Origin: an uncultured Clostridia bacterium
GTDB lineage: Bacteria > Bacillota > Clostridia > Oscillospirales > Oscillospiraceae
Reading direction: 5' to 3'
Assembly (NCBI GenBank): GCA_946412355.1
Contig: CAMKGX010000011.1
Coordinates: 1-47,842 of the forward strand
DNA length: 47,842 nucleotides
Part shown: piece by piece, positions 31,266-39,540 of the stretch
Numbering within the stretch: the stretch's first letter is position 1
How the letters are laid out: every line of letters starts with the position of its first letter
Notes under the pieces: model-generated
Seen by the model: only the letters and a program-made list of their open reading frames with translations
What the model was told of the DNA's origin: nothing
Database searches by the model: none
Program-made: the position numbers and the translations under genes

Positions 31266-33707
31266 ATGAAAGTTTCTATGCAATGGCTCCGGGACTACGT
31301 GGACCTGCCTGCGGATATGGACCTGACCCGGCTGAGCTATGACCTGACCATGTCCACCGTGGAGGTGGAGGGCGCGGAAGACCTTGGCAAATCCTTCGAC
31401 AATATGGTCATCGGCGTGGTGGAGAAAATCGAGCCCCATCCCAACGCCGACAAGCTGCGCATCTGCAAGACCGACATCGGCGGCGAGATCAAGGACATCG
31501 TCTGCGGCGGCACCAACCTGTACGAGGGCATGAAGGTGGCGGTGGCCAAGCCCGGCGCCTTCTGCCGCTGGCACGGCGAGGGCGAGCCGGTGGAAATCAA
31601 GGAGACCAAGCTGCGGGGCGTGCCCAGCTTCGGCATGATCTGCGCCTCCTCGGAAATCGGCCTTTTTGACCTGTTCCCCTTTACCGACGAGGGCACGGTG
31701 GTGGACCTGTCCGCCTTTGACGCCCCTGCCGGCACCCCCATTGCCGACGCCCTGGACCTGAACGACGTCATTCTGGAAATCGACAACAAGTCCATGACCA
31801 ACCGGCCCGACCTGTGGGGCCACTACGGCATCGCCCGGGAGCTGGCGGCCCTGTACGAGCTGCCGCTGAAGCCCTTTACCCCCTTTGACCGCGCCACCGT
31901 CACCGGTGAGGCCGTCACGGCGGTGGTGGAGGACACGGAGCGCTGCCCCCGGTGCATGTGCGCCCAGATCGAGGGTCTGAGCGTGAAGCCCGCCCCCTTC
32001 TGGATGCAAAGCCGCATCTGGCGGGTGGGCATGCGGCCCATCAACGCATTGGTGGACGTGACCAACTACGTGATGCTGGCCACCGGCCAGCCCTCCCACG
32101 CCTACGACTGCGACCGCATCCACGGCCCCATCACCGTGCGCCGGGCCAGGGACGGCGAGACGCTGACGCTGCTCAACGACAAGGCCCTGTCACTCACCTC
32201 TGACGACCTGGTGATCGCCGACGCCGAGGGCCCGGTGGGCCTGGCGGGCATCATGGGCGGCGCCAAGGACAGCATCCTGCCCTCCACCCACAGCGTGAAG
32301 CTGGAGATCGCCAACTTTGCCGCCAGGGGCATCCGCCGCACGGCGCTGAAGTACGACAACCGCACCGAGGCCTCCTCCCGGTATGAAAAGGGCATCGACC
32401 CGGAGCGGTGCCAGCAGGCGCTGGACCTGTCCATGCAGCTCTTCCGGGAGCTGTATCCCGACATGCAGGTGACGGCCCTGGTGGACATCTATCCCAAGGC
32501 CCTGGCGCCCGCCCAGATCGACGTGTCCCTCACCTGGCTGGAGCGGCGGCTGGGCAAGCGCATTCCCAACGAGGACATCCGCCGGAAGATGGAGCTGATG
32601 GGCTACACCATCACCTTCGACGGCGACAACATGCACGTGGTGTGCCCCACCTGGCGCTCCACCGGCGACGTGTCCATCAAGGCGGACATCATGGAGGAAG
32701 TGGCCCGGATGTACGGCTACGAGAACTTCGAGCCCACCCCCATCACCACCTCCTTTACCGGCGCCATCAACCAGCTGGAGGTGGACATCGACAGGAAGAT
32801 CCGGGAATACCTGGCCTTCCGCTGCGGCATGCAGGAGATTTTCTCCTATCCCTGGATGGAGGAGCAGTACGTGAACGCCGTGCTGCAATCCACCGACGGC
32901 ATTCTGACCCTGGCTACGCCCCCCTCCCCCGCCGAGCGGTTCGTCCGCTCCTCCCTGCTGCCCAACCTGTGCAAGGCGGTGGTGAAGAACGAGCGGTACT
33001 ACACCGACTTTGCCATCTTTGAGGGCACCCAGATTTTCAAGGACGAGGGCTACACCAGCCCCTATGACCCCGCCGAAAAGCTGCCGCTGCAGCGCAAGAA
33101 CATCGCCGGCGCCTTCGCCTCCGCCGCCAAGGACGTGACCCCCCTGTTCCGCAAGGCCAAGGGCGTTATCGAGATGATGCCCCGTTACACCCACATGGAG
33201 GGCTTTACCCTGTGCCAGAAGGAAAAGCCGGTGTGGGCCGACAACGTGGTGTGGCTCAACATCTGCCTGGGCGACGACATCATCGGCAACCTGGCGCTGC
33301 TGAGCAAGAAGGCCTCCATGGGCTGCGGCATCAAGAACCTGAACGTGATGCTCTTTGAGCTGGACGTGGACGCCCTGAAGCCCTTCCGCTCCCGCACCAA
33401 CACCTTCACCCACCTGCCCGAGTACCCCATGACCGACTACGACATCTCCGTGCTGTGCGACGGCGCGGTGAAGTGCGTGGACATGGTGCAGACCATTATG
33501 GCCAGCCACAACCCGCTGCTGCGGGGCGTGGCCTTCGTGGACGAATACCGGGGCAAGCAGATTCCCGCCGGGAAAAAATCGGTGACGCTGCGGCTCACCA
33601 TCGGCTCCGACGAAAAGACCCTGACCTCCGAGGAAATCGAGCAGTGCGCCGCTGCCACCATCAAGAAGCTGGTAAAGCGGTTCGAGGTGGAGCTGCGCAG
33701 CCGCTGA
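31266..33707 (+). CDS. pheT: Phenylalanine--tRNA ligase, beta subunit
   Basis: Full-length 813-residue beta subunit. Domains in order: EMAP/tRNA-binding domain near residues 40-150 (VIGVVEKIEPHPNADKLRIC), B3/B4 editing domain near 210-370, B5 near 400-470, catalytic-like core, and C-terminal FDX-ACB anticodon-binding domain from about 715 (YPMTDYDISVLCDGAV). It clears mischarged Tyr-tRNA-Phe and helps bind tRNA. The RBS AAGGAGGG precedes the ATG. Regulated with pheS by the T-box. Confidence 0.97.
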   Translation: MKVSMQWLRDYVDLPADMDLTRLSYDLTMSTVEVEGAEDLGKSFDNMVIGVVEKIEPHPNADKLRICKTDIGGEIKDIVCGGTNLYEGMKVAVAKPGAFCRWHGEGEPVEIKETKLRGVPSFGMICASSEIGLFDLFPFTDEGTVVDLSAFDAPAGTPIADALDLNDVILEIDNKSMTNRPDLWGHYGIARELAALYELPLKPFTPFDRATVTGEAVTAVVEDTERCPRCMCAQIEGLSVKPAPFWMQSRIWRVGMRPINALVDVTNYVMLATGQPSHAYDCDRIHGPITVRRARDGETLTLLNDKALSLTSDDLVIADAEGPVGLAGIMGGAKDSILPSTHSVKLEIANFAARGIRRTALKYDNRTEASSRYEKGIDPERCQQALDLSMQLFRELYPDMQVTALVDIYPKALAPAQIDVSLTWLERRLGKRIPNEDIRRKMELMGYTITFDGDNMHVVCPTWRSTGDVSIKADIMEEVARMYGYENFEPTPITTSFTGAINQLEVDIDRKIREYLAFRCGMQEIFSYPWMEEQYVNAVLQSTDGILTLATPPSPAERFVRSSLLPNLCKAVVKNERYYTDFAIFEGTQIFKDEGYTSPYDPAEKLPLQRKNIAGAFASAAKDVTPLFRKAKGVIEMMPRYTHMEGFTLCQKEKPVWADNVVWLNICLGDDIIGNLALLSKKASMGCGIKNLNVMLFELDVDALKPFRSRTNTFTHLPEYPMTDYDISVLCDGAVKCVDMVQTIMASHNPLLRGVAFVDEYRGKQIPAGKKSVTLRLTIGSDEKTLTSEEIEQCAAATIKKLVKRFEVELRSR

Positions 33708-33733
33708 TTGGTGTAATTGCAAAAAGATTTCTC

Positions 33734-33762
33734 TTTACAGCCGCATCTTTTTGGCGTATACT
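33734..33762 (+). promoter_or_regulatory. Promoter of ireB
   Basis: TTTACA (33734-33739), 17-bp spacer, TATACT (33757-33762), directly after pheT. Confidence 0.75.
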
Positions 33763-33791
33763 GTGAAATATATAGGAGGGGTGGTGCTGTA

Positions 33792-34037
33792 ATGGATGAT
33801 TTTACCCGTAAGTTCAACGTGGCGGAGGACCGGGACGAGCAGGTGCGCCACGTGCTTTCCAATGTGTACGACGCCCTGCGGGAAAAGGGCTACGACCCCG
33901 TGAACCAGATCGTGGGCTATATCCTGTCGGAGGACCCCACCTATATCACCAACCACAACGGTGCCCGCTCCCTCATCTGCAAAATCGACCGGGACGAGCT
34001 GCTGCAGGTGCTGGTGAAGCACTATCTGGACATCTGA
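33792..34037 (+). CDS. ireB: IreB family regulatory phosphoprotein
   Basis: Small cytoplasmic protein of 81 residues (DUF965). Family hallmarks are [25 protein letters not shown], split here as [12 protein letters not shown] and [16 protein letters not shown], plus [15 protein letters not shown]. In enterococci IreB is phosphorylated on N-terminal threonines by the Ser/Thr kinase IreK and lowers cephalosporin resistance; T5 here is a candidate site. The start at 33792 follows GGAGGGG and restores family length. Single gene with its own promoter and terminator. Confidence 0.95.
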   Translation: MDDFTRKFNVAEDRDEQVRHVLSNVYDALREKGYDPVNQIVGYILSEDPTYITNHNGARSLICKIDRDELLQVLVKHYLDI

Positions 34038-34047
34038 CGCCCTTATT

Positions 34048-34079
34048 ATGCGGACTGCTTTACGGCAGTCCGCATTTTT
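34048..34079 (+). terminator. Terminator after ireB
   Basis: GCGGACTGC pairs with GCAGTCCGC around TTTACG, followed by ATTTTTT. Confidence 0.92.
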
Positions 34080-34152
34080 TCTGTCCCCGCCCCGTCATTG
34101 TTCCGAAAGCGGCAAAAGCTCTGGTGATATTGGCGATATGTCACCATGTGCC

Positions 34153-34227
34153 GGCATAGGATATCGTCACTATGCCCCTTGACTTTATGGGGCATTTGCG
34201 CTATAAGTGTATTAACGCAATTAATAC
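34153..34227 (+). promoter_or_regulatory. Promoter and candidate operators of the efflux operon
   Basis: Promoter: TTGACT (34179-34184), 17-bp spacer, TATAAG (34202-34207). Three inverted repeats surround it: GGCATAG/CTATGCC (34153-34176) just upstream, GCCCC/GGGGC (34174-34193) over the -35, and GTATTAA/TTAATAC (34209-34227) at the start site. The last is well placed for a repressor and the first for an activator. No regulator gene is adjacent. Confidence 0.65.
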
Positions 34228-34317
34228 GCTTTATTTCCCCGAAGACGGGAACGCATTTCGCTGTACGTGCGTCTAATGAAGCAGCGAAACGCAAATTGAG
34301 AAAAGAGGTAACGCGAC

Positions 34318-35643
34318 ATGAAAAAAACAGCACTTCTCCTGGTGTTGGCCCTGTGCCTGGGCCTGCTGGCGGGCTGCGGCGGCAGCGCGGAAGGCGAGGC
34401 GTCGGTGCAGAGCGTCAGCATGATCTGCGGCATGGGCTCCGTGGGCCTGGCCGAGCGGTTTGCCGGCGTGGTCACCGCCCAGGGCGAGACGGAGATCAAG
34501 GCCGACAGCAACAGCAAGGTGGCCTCCGTGAAGGTCAGCGTGGGCGACGAGGTAACGGAGGGCCAGCCCCTGTTCACCTATGACACCGCCCAGACCAGCA
34601 TGGATCTGGAGCGGGCCAGGCTGGAGCTGGAACGGATGAAGAACGCCCTGGCCGACAAGGAGAAGGAGAAGGCCGAATACGAGGAGACCGCCAAGTCCCT
34701 CTCCGGTGAGGAGCTGAAGACCTATCAGCTCATGATTCGGGAGGCCAACGCCGACATCGTGGAGCAGAAGTACAATATCTCCACCAAGAATATGGAGATT
34801 GACCGTCTGGCGGCGGCGCTGAAAAACGTCACCGTCAATTCCCCCGTATCCGGCGTGGTGAAGGCCATCAATGAGAATGGCTCTAATGACGAGATGGGTA
34901 ACCCCAAGCCCTTTATGACCATTGTGCAGACCGGCGGCTATCGGGTGAAGGGCTACGTCAACGAGAACAACGCCTCCGCCCTGCAGATGGGCATGGACGT
35001 GCTGCTGCGCAGCCGGGTCAGCGACGCGGTGTGGCACGGCACTATCAACGAGGTGGATTGGAACAACCCCGCCCAGGGCAACAACAACAACTACTACGGC
35101 GGCGGTGACGATACCACCCAGTCCAGCAAATACCCCTTCTATGTCACGCTGAATGACAGCGAGGGCTTGCTGCTGGGCCAGCACGTGTTCATTGAGCCGG
35201 ACTACGGCCAGGACGCCGTGGCCGACGCCAACACCATCCACCTGCCCTCCTGGTACATCGTGGACGCGGACAGCAGCCCCTTCGTGTGGGCCCAGGACAG
35301 CCGGGGCAAGCTGGAAAAGCGCAGCGTGACCCTGGGAGACTATGACGAGATGATGGACACCTACGTGGTGGAAACGGGCCTGACCCCTGACGACTATATC
35401 GCCTTCCCCGATGAGGGCCTGGTGGCTGGCATGACCTGCGTCACCTATGACGAGGGCAACTTCGGCGGCGGCGACATGGCGGGCTTTGACGAGGGCATGA
35501 TGGACGGCGGCATGATGATGGACGACGGCATGATGGGCGACGAGGCCATGGAGGATGGCGCTTTCTACGGCGAAGGCGAGGTGCCGATGGAGGGCATGGA
35601 GGTCATTCCCGAGGAGGCCATTGCGGGAGGCGACAACACATGA
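34318..35643 (+). CDS. Efflux adaptor (HlyD/MacA-like) lipoprotein with Met/Asp-rich tail
   Basis: Membrane-fusion-type adaptor of 441 residues. The lipoprotein signal ends LGLLAGCGG, so it should be anchored outside the membrane. A biotinyl-lipoyl-like half (VSVGDEVTEGQPLFTYD) is followed by a coiled-coil hairpin (about residues 95-160), the second lipoyl half (VTVNSPVSGVVKAINENG), and beta-barrel domains. The tail from about residue 381 is low-complexity, with 11 Met among many Asp, Glu and Gly (GMMDGGMMMDDGMMGDE). First gene of a four-gene MacAB-like operon; the stop overlaps the next start. The substrate is unknown. Confidence 0.87.
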   Translation: MKKTALLLVLALCLGLLAGCGGSAEGEASVQSVSMICGMGSVGLAERFAGVVTAQGETEIKADSNSKVASVKVSVGDEVTEGQPLFTYDTAQTSMDLERARLELERMKNALADKEKEKAEYEETAKSLSGEELKTYQLMIREANADIVEQKYNISTKNMEIDRLAAALKNVTVNSPVSGVVKAINENGSNDEMGNPKPFMTIVQTGGYRVKGYVNENNASALQMGMDVLLRSRVSDAVWHGTINEVDWNNPAQGNNNNYYGGGDDTTQSSKYPFYVTLNDSEGLLLGQHVFIEPDYGQDAVADANTIHLPSWYIVDADSSPFVWAQDSRGKLEKRSVTLGDYDEMMDTYVVETGLTPDDYIAFPDEGLVAGMTCVTYDEGNFGGGDMAGFDEGMMDGGMMMDDGMMGDEAMEDGAFYGEGEVPMEGMEVIPEEAIAGGDNT

Positions 35644-36320
35644 TCCTGGAAATGCATGACATCTGCAAGGATTACCCCATGGGCAAAACGGTGACCCGCG
35701 TGCTGAAAAACGTGAATCTCACCGTCAACGAGGGGGACTACCTTGCCATCATGGGCCCCTCCGGCAGCGGTAAAACCACCTTGATGAACATCATCGGCTG
35801 CCTGGACGTGCCCACCAGCGGCAGCTACTCCCTGGGCGGCCGGGACATCACCGCCTGCTCTGCCAAGGAGCTGGCCACGGTGCGGAACAAGGAGATCGGC
35901 TTCGTGTTCCAGAGCTTCCACCTGCTGCCCAAGCTGACGGCCCTGGAGAACGTGGCCCTGCCCCTGCTGTACGGCGGCATGAAGAAGGCCCAGCGGCTGG
36001 AGCTGGCGCGGCAGGCACTGGAGACGGTGGGCCTTGCCGACCGTATCGACCATCGGCCCGACCAGCTCTCCGGCGGTCAGTGCCAGCGGGTGGCCATTGC
36101 CAGAGCCATCGTGGGAAAGCCCAAGCTGCTGCTGGCCGACGAGCCCACCGGCGCATTGGACAGCGCCAGCGGCGCCCAGGTGATGGAGCTGTTTCAGCAG
36201 CTCCACGAGGACAGCGGCGCCACCATCATCATGATTACCCATGACGCCGGCATCGCCCGCCATGCCCAGATGACCCGGACCATCCGGGACGGCATCCTCT
36301 CGGGAGGTGTGGAAGTATGA
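35640..36320 (+). CDS. MacB-like ABC transporter ATPase
   Basis: ATP-binding subunit of 226 residues in the LolD/MacB group. Walker A is GPSGSGKTT, the Q-loop region GFVFQSFHLLPKLTALENV, the signature LSGGQCQRVAIARAI, and Walker B LLLADEPTGALD, with the switch His in ITHDAG. It powers the FtsX-type permease at 37913-39160. Translationally coupled on both sides (ATGA overlaps at 35640-35643 and 36317-36320). The C in SGGQCQR replaces the usual Q or R, probably harmless. Confidence 0.95.
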   Translation: MILEMHDICKDYPMGKTVTRVLKNVNLTVNEGDYLAIMGPSGSGKTTLMNIIGCLDVPTSGSYSLGGRDITACSAKELATVRNKEIGFVFQSFHLLPKLTALENVALPLLYGGMKKAQRLELARQALETVGLADRIDHRPDQLSGGQCQRVAIARAIVGKPKLLLADEPTGALDSASGAQVMELFQQLHEDSGATIIMITHDAGIARHAQMTRTIRDGILSGGVEV

Positions 36321-37900
36321 GCAAGACTGTGAAAAAAGTGATCCTCGGCGTGGTGATCGCCGCGGCGGTGGTGGCAGCGGTGTGGGGCATTCTCACTGTG
36401 CTGCGCACCGCCCGCCGCAAGCCGGTGAACGTGTACCCGGTGGAGAGCTTTATGACCACCAACGAGTGGGGCAACAGCTCCCAGAGCAGCGGCACCGTCA
36501 CCACCGACAAGCTGCAGAAAATCTACCTGTCTGAGAGCCAGACCGTGTCCCAGGTGTATGTCACCGAGGGCCAGACGGTGAAAAAGGGCGACAAGCTGCT
36601 GAGCTACGATACCACCCTCACCAGCCTGGACCTGGAGCGGACCAAAATCGCCCTGGCCCGGCAGGAGAGCGCCGTAGACGCTTTGAAAGAGCGGATGGAG
36701 ACCCTGGAGCGGCTTCGCAATAAGAAGTATTGGGAAGCGGAGAAGGCAAAGCTGGAAACGGAGCTGGCAGCAGCGGAGGTGGCCGCCCGTGAGCAGGCCA
36801 ATCGCCCTGACGGCGCTCCTGTGCCTGATGTAGACCTCATCGCCGTGAAGGACGGCACTGAGGCCCACCCTCTGCTGATGCAGGATACGCTCTTCACTCC
36901 CGACGGCCTGGCCGCCGTCCGCAGCAACAGCGGCATTGGCGACTCCGAGAAAATCTACCTGGTGATTTATCACCACAGTGATTCCCTGGGCGACTACGTG
37001 GTGCAGGGCGTCATTCTGGCCGGTGACGGCCACGACACCATCTCCCTCTACGAGCCCAGCCTGGTGATTCCCACCGCTGATGACGCCGCCTCCGCCGACG
37101 CTAAGGTGGCAGAGCTGCGCAAGCACATCCGGGGTCTGGAGGAGAACATGGCCCGCGCCGATATGCCCAAGGATGAAATTGACGCACAGGCCAAAAAAGC
37201 CCAGCTCCAGCAGGAGATTGACCAGGCCCAGGTGAGCCTGAAAATCGCCCAGATTGACTTCCAGCGCAAGAGCAGCGAGGTGGCAGACGCCTCGGTGTAC
37301 AGCGAGATGGACGGCGTGGTGAAGGCCGTGCGGGACCCCAAGGAGGCCTACCAGAACGGCGAGGCCGTGGTGGAGGTGTCCGGCGGCGGCGGATATTACG
37401 TCAGCGGCGTTATCAGCGAGTTGGAGCTGGGCAACGTGCAGATTGGCGACACGGTGCAGATCAGCTCCTGGATGACCGGTGTAAGCTGCGAGGGCACCAT
37501 CGTGTCCGTGGAGGACTATCCCGCCAGCCAGTCCGGCTGGAGCAACGGCAACCAGAACGTGTCCTATTATCCCTTCAAGGCCTTTGTGTCCGAGGACGCC
37601 AATCTGCAGCCCAACGACTACGTGGATATCTCCTACCGCAGCGGCAGCAGCAAGAACGCCTGGTACCTGGAGAGCATGTTCATCCGGGTGGACAACGGCA
37701 AGAGCTACGTGTACGTCCGGGGCGAGAACGGACTGCTGGAAAAGCGGGACGTGGTCACCGGCGCCGATTTGTGGGGCAGCTACACGGAGATCCGGGGCGG
37801 ACTGACCCAGGACGACTACGTGGCCTTCCCTTACGGGCAGGACGTGGCAGACGGGGCAAAGACCCAGGAGGCCACTCCCGACCAGCTCTATAACTATTAA
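36317..37900 (+). CDS. Second efflux adaptor (HlyD-like) with an inserted domain
   Basis: Protein of 527 residues with an N-terminal membrane anchor (residues 8-29, VILGVVIAAAVVAAVWGILTV) in place of a lipoprotein signal. The lipoyl half VYVTEGQTVKKGDKLLSYD is followed by a coiled coil (about 104-160), then about 90 residues of globular sequence (163-255), a second helix (256-320), the other lipoyl half and barrel domains. A domain at the hairpin tip is unusual. A second adaptor in one operon suggests a mixed adaptor assembly or two alternative complexes. Start coupled to the ATPase gene. Confidence 0.85.
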   Translation: MSKTVKKVILGVVIAAAVVAAVWGILTVLRTARRKPVNVYPVESFMTTNEWGNSSQSSGTVTTDKLQKIYLSESQTVSQVYVTEGQTVKKGDKLLSYDTTLTSLDLERTKIALARQESAVDALKERMETLERLRNKKYWEAEKAKLETELAAAEVAAREQANRPDGAPVPDVDLIAVKDGTEAHPLLMQDTLFTPDGLAAVRSNSGIGDSEKIYLVIYHHSDSLGDYVVQGVILAGDGHDTISLYEPSLVIPTADDAASADAKVAELRKHIRGLEENMARADMPKDEIDAQAKKAQLQQEIDQAQVSLKIAQIDFQRKSSEVADASVYSEMDGVVKAVRDPKEAYQNGEAVVEVSGGGGYYVSGVISELELGNVQIGDTVQISSWMTGVSCEGTIVSVEDYPASQSGWSNGNQNVSYYPFKAFVSEDANLQPNDYVDISYRSGSSKNAWYLESMFIRVDNGKSYVYVRGENGLLEKRDVVTGADLWGSYTEIRGGLTQDDYVAFPYGQDVADGAKTQEATPDQLYNY

Positions 37901-37912
37901 GGAGGCGACAAT

Positions 37913-39160
37913 ATGCTGGAAAACGTATCTCTGGCCCTCCAGGGCGTGTGGAGCCACAAGCTCCGCTCCTTCCTGACCATGCTGGGCATCATCATCGGCA
38001 TTGCCGCCATCATCACCATTGTGTCCACCATCAAGGGCACCAACGAGCAGATTAAGCAGAACCTCATCGGCCAGGGCACCAACGTGGTGACCGTGCAGCT
38101 GACACAGGACGGCTACGAGTACGACATGAGCTGGTCCGATCCTCCCCAGGGCGTGACGCCCCTCACCGAGGAGCGCCGCTCCGAGCTGGAGAAGCTGGAC
38201 GGCGTGGAGGAGGTCTCCCTGTACTATCAGCGCCAGTGGAGCGACAACGTGTACTACGGCAACACCAATTTCTCCGGCTCCGTCTACGGCGTGGACAGCC
38301 ATTATTTCTCTGTGAATGACTACACCGTCAACTACGGCCGCGGCTTTATCGATTCCGATTTCACCCAGCACCGCAAGGTGGCGCTGGTAGACAGCAACAC
38401 CGCCCGCAGCCTGTTTACCGGCGAGAACCCGGTGGGATGTACCATTGAAATGCAGGGTGAGCCCTTCACCGTGGTGGGCGTGGTGTCCAAGAACGGCGGC
38501 AGCGGCCCGGTGATCAACTCCTTGCAGGACTACTGGATGTATGCCGGCAACGGCTCCAACAGCATCTTCATCCCCGGGGAGACCTGGAGCGTGATCTACC
38601 GCTACGACGAGCCCCAGAAGGTGGCCGTCCGGGCCAAGAGCACCGACGCCATGACCTACGCCGGCGACAACGTGGCCAAGGCCATCAACGAGACCAACGT
38701 CACCTCCGACAAGGTGAAGTACCAGGCCGACGACCTGCTGAAACAGGCCTCCGACCTGCAAAACCTCACCTCCAGCGCCAACAGCCAGCTCATCTGGATT
38801 GCCGCCATCTCTCTGGTGGTGGGCGGCATCGGCGTGATGAACATCATGCTGGTGTCGGTGACGGAGCGCACAAGGGAGATCGGCCTGAAAATCGCCATCG
38901 GCGCCCAGCAGAGCCGCATCCGCTGGCAGTTCCTGACGGAGGCGGCGGTGCTGACCTCCCTGGGCGGTCTCCTGGGCGTGGGCTGCGGCATCGGCCTTGC
39001 GTACATGCTGTCCCACGTCATGGGCACGCCGGTGGCCATATCCGGCAGCGCGTGCCTCATTGCGGTGGTGTTCTCCATGGTCATCGGCATCGTGTTCGGC
39101 CTGGCCCCCGCCGTGAAGGCCAGCAAGCTGAACCCCATCGAGGCCCTGCGCCACGAATAA
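37913..39160 (+). CDS. MacB-like FtsX-family permease
   Basis: Permease of 415 residues with the MacB topology. The first membrane segment is near residues 20-42 (SFLTMLGIIIGIAAIITIV), followed by a large extracytoplasmic MacB core domain (about 45-280). Three C-terminal membrane segments form the FtsX domain, containing GGIGVMNIMLVSVTERTREIGLKIAIGA, split here as GGIGVMNIMLVSVTERTREI and GLKIAIGA. It follows the second adaptor gene by 12 bp with RBS AAGGAGG. Such systems export peptides or antibiotics or act as mechanotransmitters; the substrate cannot be predicted. Confidence 0.93.
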   Translation: MLENVSLALQGVWSHKLRSFLTMLGIIIGIAAIITIVSTIKGTNEQIKQNLIGQGTNVVTVQLTQDGYEYDMSWSDPPQGVTPLTEERRSELEKLDGVEEVSLYYQRQWSDNVYYGNTNFSGSVYGVDSHYFSVNDYTVNYGRGFIDSDFTQHRKVALVDSNTARSLFTGENPVGCTIEMQGEPFTVVGVVSKNGGSGPVINSLQDYWMYAGNGSNSIFIPGETWSVIYRYDEPQKVAVRAKSTDAMTYAGDNVAKAINETNVTSDKVKYQADDLLKQASDLQNLTSSANSQLIWIAAISLVVGGIGVMNIMLVSVTERTREIGLKIAIGAQQSRIRWQFLTEAAVLTSLGGLLGVGCGIGLAYMLSHVMGTPVAISGSACLIAVVFSMVIGIVFGLAPAVKASKLNPIEALRHE

Positions 39161-39186
39161 AACCATTTAACCCCTCTTTGCGATAG

Positions 39187-39215
39187 AAAGCGCCCCGCCT
39201 TCGGCGGGGCGCTTT
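39187..39215 (+). terminator. Terminator of the efflux operon, first copy of a duplicated pair
   Basis: AAAGCGCCCCGCC pairs with GGCGGGGCGCTTT around TTC. The 29-bp unit is identical to 39419-39447 on the far side of repeat R5. Confidence 0.9.
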
Positions 39216-39219
39216 CAGA

Positions 39220-39418
39220 TTGTCAAAAAAGCATCGCAGATTTCGCGCCCGCAGGCGCGAACCCATGAAATCCGAAAAAACTGACGACATGCGCGTCAGT
39301 TTTTTCACTTCTCAGGCTACGAAGTGTGCGAATAGTGCGCCGGAGGCGTACTATTCGTGCGCGCAGTAGACTGCAATCCCATTGTCAAAAAACGGCTATG
39401 CCGTTTTTTGACAGGCTC
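39220..39418 (+). repeat. Repeat R5 (complete copy between duplicated terminators)
   Basis: The clearest copy, 199 bp, with ends TTGTCAAAAAAGC and TTTTTTGACAGGCTC. Hairpins in order: CGCGCC/GGCGCG, AAAAAACTGACG/CGTCAGTTTTTT, GCGAATAGTGCGCC/GGCGTACTATTCG, and TGTCAAAAAACGG/CCGTTTTTTGACA. Bracketed by two identical 29-bp terminator hairpins. No open frame of interest inside. Confidence 0.92.
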
Positions 39419-39447
39419 AAAGCGCCCCGCCTTCGGCGGGGCGCTTT
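39419..39447 (+). terminator. Terminator hairpin, second copy of the duplicated pair
   Basis: Identical to 39187-39215. No gene ends between the two copies, so it appears to be a duplicate linked to repeat R5. Confidence 0.85.
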
Positions 39448-39473
39448 TCCTTTTATTTCCTGTCCGGGGCGGT

Positions 39474-39502
39474 TTGACATCTACCCTATTCTATGGTAAA
39501 CT
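39474..39502 (+). promoter_or_regulatory. Promoter of the 39541 and NlpC/P60 genes
   Basis: TTGACA (39474-39479), 17-bp spacer, TAAACT (39497-39502). Confidence 0.75.
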
Positions 39503-39540
39503 ATTAGCATCTGTGAATATGTGTAAACGGAGGAATGAAT

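Noticed and set aside
34141-34317. Riboswitch in the leader of the efflux operon
   Set aside because: The leader from about 34213 to 34317 is short and no known aptamer core or terminator was recognised; the palindromes flank the promoter and suggest protein operators instead.
36194-39166. A 990-codon open frame antisense to the efflux operon
   Set aside because: It mirrors third-position GC bias of the real genes, is rich in His/Gly/Val/Leu/Asp, has no RBS or domain, and covers clear coding genes on the other strand. The same applies to long antisense frames at 40-2034, 16355-18952, 19091-21444, 29855-31267, 32190-33722 and 39481-41091.
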